DNA of 64,000 nt. Origin: Nicotiana tabacum (taxonomy: Eukaryota > Streptophyta > Magnoliopsida > Solanales > Solanaceae). A program made the position numbers and the translations under genes. The number at the start of each line of letters is the position of its first letter. Positions within the stretch are counted from its first letter, which is position 1. The notes below the pieces were generated by a model that searched no databases, had not been told where the DNA came from, and worked only from the letters and a program-made list of their open reading frames with translations. Of this stretch, positions 57,269 to 64,000 are shown one piece after another. The stretch is taken from positions 71,673,519-71,737,518 of the forward strand of contig NC_134103.1 in NCBI RefSeq assembly GCF_000715075.1, read 5' to 3'.

Positions 57269-57360
57269 TATATAATAAAATTTAAGCAACAATCAAAACA
57301 AACATCGTATTTAAAGTAACAATAAGATACAATACAATGGGTAACAACCATCCAAACAAG
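57269..57360 (+). mobile_element. Right part of the split TIR element (MITE)
   Basis: Ends GTAACAACCATCCAAACAAG at 57341-57360, the exact reverse complement of 36099-36118. The inner part, with AGATACAATACAATG, mirrors the low-complexity left arm. Confidence 0.8.
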
Positions 57361-57394
57361 CTGTAAGCCGTTGTTGATATTATTATAGTTTGAT

Positions 57395-60034
57395 TGTCAC
57401 GACCCAAAATCCCACCACAGGCGTCGTGATAGCACCCAGTCTCTAAGAATAGGTAAACCAATTTTAATTATATTTTTGAAGCCATTTTTTTATAAGTAAT
57501 CAAAACTAACAACAGAACAAATGTAAATATGCAACCTTCTCAAGACTGGTAGTACTTAGTCACGAACTCTAACTGAATACATGGAATGATCACGAGGATC
57601 GAATATACAATACTGTTTGATTAAAAATTAACAGTACAATGAAATGAAAAGGCTCCAAGGGACTGCGACGACCAAGCAGCTCTACCTTGAATCCTTACGG
57701 TCTCGCTTTAACTCTGCTCAAGCCCGATATATCCAATACATGGCTCTGCACAAAAATATGCAGAATTGTAGTATGAGTACACCACGGTCGGTACCCAGTA
57801 AGTATCAAGACTAACCTCAATGAAATAGAGACGAGGTACAGTCAAGACACTCACTAGTCTAATAACCTGTGCAATATAATATACAAAATAATTAAAAACA
57901 AATAACATCAAGGCAACATAAAACAACCAATGATATGCACAGTAAGATAATAAAATTACCATTTAATATCGCTCAACAATTAATAAATATAATTAAACCC
58001 AGTTAACTCAAGTTCTTCAATTAAATATCTTTCACATATAATTCTTACTAATAAAACTCTTTTTCAAATATAATTTCGGCGAATAAATATTTTGAATATA
58101 CATCTTTCGATTAAAGAGTCACCATGTGACACCTCATTTCAAAATCATAAAAATACGGGGCTCAACCCATTTTCATATTTTTCGTAAACATGGGTCTCAA
58201 CCCATTTTTCATATTTCCACGGCACCTCGTGCCCATAATTAAATCATCATATTTTTCCGGCACCTCGTGCCCTCATTTCATATCACAACTGCACGGATAA
58301 TTCACGCGCCAAAGATCATTATCATTTCATCACAGCACCTCGTGCCCATATTTCATATCATAACTGCACGGATAATTTACGTGCCAAATATCATTATCAT
58401 TTCATCACAGCACTTCGTGCCCACATTTCATATCACAACTGCATGGAAAATTCACGTGCCAAATAACCTTATTATTTACTCACGACACCTCGTGCCCACG
58501 TTTTATTTTATAATCCGCCTGGCAATAGCCACATGCTCTCGATTTCAACATTAATCAGATTGTTATCAATTTACCAACAACAAGACAAATTGCACAAGGT
58601 ATAAAAATAAACACAAGAAAATCACAATATCACATGAAAATCATCAATACCACAACCCCACATCATCACATATCGTTCCTGACAATAGCCACCCTTATCG
58701 CTTCTATTGCCACCCTTATCACCCTTATCACTCCTATAGCCACCCTTATCGCTCTTATTGCCACCCTTATCGTTCCGCCCAGAAAATATTCGAACAACCA
58801 CAACCACAATGAAATGAAATGCCACCCTTATACCCACATAATATCAACGGTGAAATCCCACCCTTATATCCTCAAAATAATAATTAACACAACACAATAA
58901 TTTACACGGAAAATTATCACGACAACATAACAAAATTAATTCATATAACAATTTGCACAATGGCCACAACCAAATTCCAAAGCTACAACCAAGTCAATTA
59001 ATTTTACAACAAATAGCCAAAAGCTCTACACGATGTGTACAACACACAAAAATAATCAATAGAGATAGAAATTACTCAACATAAAGTGAAGTCTTCATTA
59101 AATTTAAATTTTTTAATAATTATATAAACACCTCTTCTTAAACTCATTTAGTTAATTATTTGCAGAAGGAAAAATTCATAATAAAAATTAAATTCCAATA
59201 CTTATCAAACCAACAAATTCACGGAATTACATAAATAATCAAGTAACAATCACCTCAAATTGTCATATAAAAAAAATTCAACAACAAGGGTTTAGGTATG
59301 GCAAATAGATGATTTAATAAATACCAATAATTATCCAATTTACTACACAATAATGCCTTAAGACATTAACCCAATAAAATTTAAATATATAAGCCCAAGT
59401 ACGTACTCGTCACCCCGCGTACATGACTTTTCACATTTTCTAAATGGCACATAGGACTCGATGCCTAAGGAGTAATTCCCCCACTCGAGGTTAGGCATGA
59501 CACTTACCTTTTTGAAGTTATGCCGATATTCCAAAAATCGCCTTCTTGCTTGAATTGACTTCCGGACCACTCAAATCTATCCAAATTAATTGCATAACTT
59601 CAAAAAAATTTATCGAAAATAATTTCGGATAATAATACATCGACTTAAAAGTTTTTCCAAAAAGTCAACAAAAGTCAAAGCGGGGCCCGCCTCTCGGAAC
59701 CCGACATAATTTTCACGAAATCTTATCACCCAAATCTCTCAACTTCTATGTTTTGTACCGAAACGTATCAAATAAATCCGAAATGACTTCAAATTTTGCA
59801 CACAAGTCATAAATGACATAATGTAGGTCATAATACGTATCACATAAATCCGGAATGACTTCAAATTTCTTTTAAGCTTCTTAAATAAGAATTATTCTTT
59901 TAATAAAATTTTGAATCTTCCGAAAATCAAAATCGACCACACCCGCAGGTCATAATACTTAATACGAAGTTACTCGAGACCTTAAGTCACTGAACGGGGT
60001 GTTAATTCTTAAAACGACAAGTCGGGTCGTTAAT
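57395..60034 (-). repeat. Solo LTR, gypsy, third family
   Basis: Starts TGTCACGACCC and ends GGGTCGTTAAT (usual end GTCGTTACA, two changes), flanked by TTGAT (57390-57394 and 60035-60039), so the internal region was probably removed by LTR-LTR recombination. It contains the hairpin CTGCACAAAAATATGCAG at 57746-57763; ~76-bp direct repeats with CACCTCGTGCCC and GCACGGATAATTTACGTGCC (58205-58510); a short run of CCACCCTTATC repeats (58685-58835); and the donor-like ACTTACCTT at 59512-59520. ORFs inside it (58267-58554, 58634-58900 and others) are repeat translations. Confidence 0.9.
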
Positions 60035-61086
60035 TTGATGGGGCACAAAATTTTAAAATGTAAAGAATAAAAGAAGATTTTTGAATATTGCAATTTTATA
60101 ATAAATGTGTGTATAACACAAAAAATTTCCTTCGAATTTTGTGGTTTTAAGAATGTTATGTCATTCTATAAGGGAACTTCGCAAGCTGTAATTGCTGATA
60201 TTAAAATTTTACTAATATAAAATTAGGCATTCTTTTTTACATATACTAAAATAGAAAATAAGACATAAAACTAAATGTAACAGGCAGAGTAAAAATATTT
60301 ATTAAATAATATTTAGAAATAGTAATAAATATATTCTCTCTATTAATAATAAGGGAGAATAAGTAGGCAGCAAGTCAACATGCCTGCTTGGGATTGAAAG
60401 GGTAAATTGGTCATTTTAGTTAAAATGGAAGAATATGATTGCTTAAAAACGATTCGTACTGTAGCTTATGTATAACATTTTGAACTCCTGGACTAAACTA
60501 CCCTTAGGTTTATGTCATTAACCATCACCACACACTTATTCACCCAACAACTTTATGCTGCCCAATTTTGTTTCTGGGTCCCACGTTCGAACCCCACCCA
60601 CATTTTTGCCCTTTTAGATTTGGTGTAATTTTTGTTTTCAATTAATTAAATAATTATTTTGTCTAGCGTGAACTCTATTTTTAAAGCGATAAAAAAGGCG
60701 AACGGCATTTCGCTAAGGGCTTTCGTGCTTTTAATATAGTATTTTTAAAGGGGTAAAAAAGGCGAACAACATTTCGCTAAAGGCCGTCATGCTTTTAATA
60801 TAGTATAGATAGATATATGTGACTTGAATATGAAAAACAAAAGATTTAAAATATAAAAAACCCAATGTAATTTTAATAAAAAGATCATAACACTTCGTAC
60901 TAAGAGGAAACTTGAAAAAGATGAAAAAGTGATGTTATGACAAAATTGCATCTAAAAGTATAAACTCAATTGTCTTTCTTGTTAGTGATTTTCAATCCAA
61001 ACGAATTTAAGACGAATTATCATAATACAAAAATCGTCTATATATATATATTCCAGGAAAAACTTCACAGAAGCTAACAACTCAAG
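60035..61086. other. AT-rich intergenic region with a small tandem duplication
   Basis: No gene. At 60687-60745 and 60753-60808 a stretch of about 66 bp is repeated (AAAAAAGGCGAAC, ATTTCGCTAA, TGCTTTTAATATAGTAT). The region 60330-60810 has the feel of an old non-autonomous element (its left part, TTCTCTCTATTAATAATAAG, could be a Helitron-type start), but I cannot show ends. Confidence 0.45.
61036..61053 (+). promoter_or_regulatory. TATA-like sequence upstream of a small ORF
   Basis: TCTATATATATATATTCC, about 45 bp before the ATG at 61087. It may be simple AT-rich sequence by chance. Confidence 0.3.
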
Positions 61087-61197
61087 ATGAGTACGAATTT
61101 ATATAAGTATGATCATGAATCTATTGGCAAGAGAAGGAAGCTTTGGAAGAAAATCAGGGAACCTAGGCATCTTGTCAAAAATATCGAAATATTTTAA
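61087..61197 (+). CDS. Possible small ORF, 36 residues, unknown
   Basis: ATG at 61087, TAA at 61195-61197; starts MSTNLYKYDHESIGKRRK and is basic in the middle (KRRKLWKKIREPRH). It stands out because a TATA-like sequence lies at a plausible distance and the leader (AACTCAAGATG) fits plant start context moderately. I do not recognise the protein. It may be the first exon of a gene now lost, or chance. Confidence 0.25.
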   Translation: MSTNLYKYDHESIGKRRKLWKKIREPRHLVKNIEIF

Positions 61198-61490
61198 CCA
61201 AAATTAAAGATTACCTTTCCAAAATTATTCCATAATTACAGTTAGGAATGTTTGTCTATTTGTGCGGCACAATATTTAAATATTTTAGTTCGGTATTCGA
61301 TTTCCTAAAATGTTATACCAATACTATACCTAATTAAACTCGATATGATTCAGTTTCAAATTATAACTGTCAAAATACACTTCCAACTCAAACAGTGCCT
61401 TACGCGCTCTTCACCTTCCTCTATAGTCAATCAATTTATTCCCTCCCTTAATTTTCTGTTGTTTTTCAAAAACTCTCATCACAGAAATAG

Positions 61491-61619
61491 CAACAACAAC
61501 AACAACATCAACCAGTAGTAATCTCATTAGTGGGGTCTGGAGAGGGTAGAGTGTACGCAGACCTTACCCCTACCCGGGGGTAGAGAGGTTATTTCCGGGA
61601 GACCCTCGGTTCAAAGACA
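61491..61619 (-). mobile_element. TS-type SINE, 3' part
   Basis: On the minus strand: GAGGGTCTCCCGGAAATAAC, CTCTACCCCCGGGTAGGGGT, AAGGTCTGCGTACACTCTAC, then GTTGTTGTTGTTGTTG at the 3' end. This conserved body and TTG-repeat tail are those of the tobacco TS SINE family. The tRNA-like head is missing, so it is a 5'-truncated copy. Confidence 0.8.
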
Positions 61620-62014
61620 AAAGATCTGTAACAACACAGAAACCAGACCAATAGAATCAACACCGTAAGAGACAACAAATAAGTGGAAGGCAATAAGTAT
61701 ATCAATAATAAAATTGAAAAATAAATTATGGAAATAAAAATCGTGTGATGAATAACAACCGCTAGTAGACCTAGACCAAACTCTATCAGACTAGCTGGAA
61801 AAATGCTCAACTACCCCCTAACCTACAACCCTAATGCTCGACCTCCACACCAATAGCAATGAAGGATTTTACATCCCCTGAATCTGATCAACAACTTTCA
61901 AAATCAAGGAGTATAATACAACATCAGATTTCAGGCCTCACTCCTTCCACTGATCAACAAACCATCCCATTCCCAGGTTTGTAATAATATTTGAAAATAT
62001 TTTTAGTTTCTGAA

Positions 62015-62152
62015 GTGAAGGCTTGGCGAAACTGGTAAAGTTACTGTCATGTGGCCAGGAGGTCACGGGTTCGACACGCGGAAATAGTCTCTTGAAGAAA
62101 TCTAGGGTAAGGCTGTAGTCTGGCCCTTCTCCGGACATGGTATTTTTTTTTT
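62015..62152 (+). mobile_element. tRNA-derived SINE, 3'-truncated
   Basis: Contains a pol III A-box (TGGCGAAACTGGTA, 62024-62037) and B-box (GGTCACGGGTTCGACAC, 62061-62077), followed by GGGTAAGGCTGTAGTCTGGC and CCCTTCTCCGGACATGG, the common Solanaceae SINE body, then a T-run (62143-62152). It ends early relative to full elements. Polarity is opposite to the SINE at 61491-61619. It is not a functional tRNA gene: there is no cloverleaf beyond the boxes. Confidence 0.78.
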
Positions 62153-62437
62153 AAAGTTTCTATCCGCGCTTTCCTTGAGCCTAGTTTCTATCAGAAACAA
62201 CATCCCTATATGCACAAGATGGGAGTCTACACATACACTACCCTTTCCAAAACTCACTTGTGGGATCACGCTGGATATATATTGTCATTGTATTTTCATT
62301 TTCTATCCTAGAAAGGCACAAAATTTTCACTCTCTTTATTGTTTTTATTTTTATAGTTGGTTACATGGTCCCTCATATTGGTCGTCATTTTCAAGACTCT
62401 ATTAGCAATGCCATGAGTCAATATCGAGGGAAGAGAT
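62153..62437. other. Short intergenic stretch before the last LTR
   Basis: No gene or repeat recognised. Open frames at 62175-62405 and 62260-62601 cross into the LTR start and are not coding. Confidence 0.5.
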
Positions 62438-63573
62438 TGTCACTACCCGAAATTCTCACCTTCGGGACCGTGATGACGCCTAACATTTCACTTGCTAGGC
62501 AAGCCAACGTTAGAATAATATATTCCATTTTAAAACAATTTTTAAATTTGTTAATAACAAAGAAACAAACGCGGAAGCAAAGTCTGAAATGTAGTGAATA
62601 ATCTATAAAAATAATAGAGTCTAAATACCATCCCAGAATTTGTGTCACAAGTGCACGAGCTTCTAGAATAATACAAATAAATGTCTGAATAAAATAAAGC
62701 TGTCTGGAAATAAATACACAGCTAAAGTAAAGTAGACGGGGACTTCAAAACTGCGGACGCCGTGCAGTTATACCTCAAGTCTCCTCTGGTAGCTGAAATC
62801 CGAGCAAATCTATGGTACGCCGGTAGGACCAACTCCGAAATCTGCACAAGAAGTGCAGAATATAGTATCAGTACAACCGACCCCATGTACTGGTAAGTGC
62901 CGAGCCTAACCTCGACGAAGTATTGACGAGGCTAAGGCATGTCACTTACATTAACCTATACGCAATAATAGTAATAACCATAATAATTGAATTAAATCAG
63001 GTAACTCATTTCTAATAGTTGAAGCCAACTCAGTAGTCATAGCCAATTATTATTTCAACAAATTTTTATTGCAGTGTGCAACCCGTTCCCACAATATATT
63101 CATTTTCAACCCTCCAATATTTTTATTTTAATCAAGTATATATATAGATTTTTAAATAAGTCTGTTGCGGCGTGCAATCCGACCCCCAATATATGGACTT
63201 TTTAAAAAGTATATTGCGGCGTTCAATCTGATCCCCAATATAGACTTTTAAATAAGTCTGTTGCGGCGTGTAATCCGATCCCCCAATATATGGACTTTTT
63301 AATAAGTTTGTTGCGGCGTGCAATCCGATCCCCCAATATAGACTTTTAAATAAGTCCGTTGCGTCGTGCAATCCAATTCCCCAATATAGACTTTTAAATA
63401 GGTCTGTTGCGGTGTGCAATCCGATCCCCCAATATAGACTTTTAAATAAGTTTGTTGCGGCGTGCAATCTGATTCCCAAATATACTGATTTTTAATAAGT
63501 CTGTTGCGACGTGCAATCCGATCCCCCAATATAGACTTTTAAATAAGTCTGTTGCGACGTGCAATCCGATCCC

Positions 63574-63614
<41 letters not shown>

Positions 63615-64000
63615 TTTCATTTCCGTTGCGGCGTGCAACCCGTTCCCCTCAATATAACTTTAAACAACTCATAAATGTAATAAAAATTACTCCAATAACT
63701 ACCACGTCCATTGAGAAACTACTAAGCATCAAGACACAAAATAATTATAATTTATTTATGTACAAACAATGGCAATTAGCAATTAATTATGAAAATCATG
63801 GAGAAAATAGGCAGTTTAATATTTAGTATGCTAAATGTCAAATAACAATTAAGACACATAAATCAAATAGTATGTAACAATTATCGCAGGAACTCAAGAA
63901 TTAATATTTGACAAAGAATAGGAGAGAAACAATTATTATAATAATTAATTCGTGTCTTAGAACAATTTATAATTTTCAAATATTTATACAAACAATTAAT
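62438..64000 (-). repeat. Gypsy LTR, left part, runs off the window
   Basis: Starts TGTCACTACCC at 62438. It carries the conserved hairpin CTGCACAAGAAGTGCAG (62842-62858) and the neighbouring AGTGCCGAGCCTAACCTCGA, so it belongs to the same broad LTR group but to a different family. The rest lies beyond the window, so neither element type nor TSD can be given. Confidence 0.85.
63150..63660. repeat. Tandem array, ~48-bp units, with an AT microsatellite
   Basis: About ten units with core TTGCGGCGTGCAATCCGATC and ACTTTTAAATAAGTCT, starting near 63164, 63212, 63260, 63310, 63358, 63406, 63455, 63503 and 63551, with a last one at 63625 after an (AT)n run at 63577-63611. Because 48 is a multiple of three, the array gives long repetitive ORFs on minus that are not genes. 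Confidence 0.88.

Noticed and set aside
60330..60810. Helitron-like element
   Set aside because: A TC start and terminal hairpin could be imagined, but no CTRR end is present and the tandem duplication makes ends ambiguous.
62015..62095. Possible tRNA gene (A and B boxes)
   Set aside because: No cloverleaf can be formed beyond the two boxes, and it continues into a SINE body.
63132..63529. Repetitive minus-strand ORFs with WGIGLHAATDLFKSLY-like units
   Set aside because: Translation of the 48-bp tandem array, which stays open because the unit is a multiple of three. No start context, no domain.
63164..63645. CRISPR-like array (regular ~48-bp spacing)
   Set aside because: The whole unit is repeated with scattered mutations; there are no unique spacers, and the DNA is plant nuclear.
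1..64000. Endogenous pararetrovirus sequence
   Set aside because: All RT fragments fit Ty3/gypsy (integrase, chromodomain or dual RNase H present); no movement-protein or coat-like ORF was seen.

Overview
This is plant nuclear DNA, almost entirely transposable elements. The TE families, a tobacco TS-type SINE remnant and the many gypsy LTRs beginning TGTCACGACCC point to the Solanaceae, with a large-genome genus such as Nicotiana as my best guess. I see no bacterial, organellar or CRISPR-like content. The only gene that looks intact is a type I (M-alpha, AGL62-like) MADS-box gene at 33872-34498 on the minus strand.

Layout. 1-14066: right part of a Ty3/gypsy Tat-lineage retrotransposon (minus strand) with a Tekay/Del-type chromovirus (1796-11315) inserted at its gag/protease junction. 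14067-16490: truncated gypsy LTR in the opposite orientation, fused directly to the broken Tat LTR. About 16491-31480: decayed CACTA (En/Spm) transposon. Its TNP2-type transposase gene is split by a 10.6-kb non-coding LTR element (17699-28279) flanked by the target duplication GTTAT. 31481-36098: gene-island-like stretch with a frameshifted U1-type zinc-finger pseudogene, the MADS-box gene and an uncharacterised remnant. 36099-57360: a short TIR element (MITE) split by a complete Tat retrotransposon (36449-57268), which itself contains a Tekay element (44522-54042). 57395-60034: solo LTR with target duplication TTGAT. 60035-62437: low-complexity DNA, two SINE remnants and a possible small ORF. 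62438-64000: left part of another gypsy LTR with a 48-bp tandem array.

The main structural result is a direct duplication: 1-14066 repeats at 42728-56793, about 42.7 kb away, with the same nested Tekay insertion, the same TSD (GTCAC) and the same stop codons and frameshifts. The two copies resemble each other more than the paired LTRs within either element resemble one another. The duplication is therefore younger than both insertions and younger than their decay, which argues for segmental duplication or an assembly/haplotype artefact rather than new transposition.

The most interesting sequence signal is a block shared by all the otherwise diverged LTR families here (tandem-repeat contents differ completely). 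It is a short RNA-sense hairpin (CTGCAC-loop-GTGCAG) whose 3' arm ends like a splice acceptor, with a perfect splice-donor consensus (AG|GTAAGT) 0.7-1.8 kb upstream in four families. I found no undescribed defence or enzymatic system. The window is best read as a record of nested insertion, deletion, module exchange and duplication.
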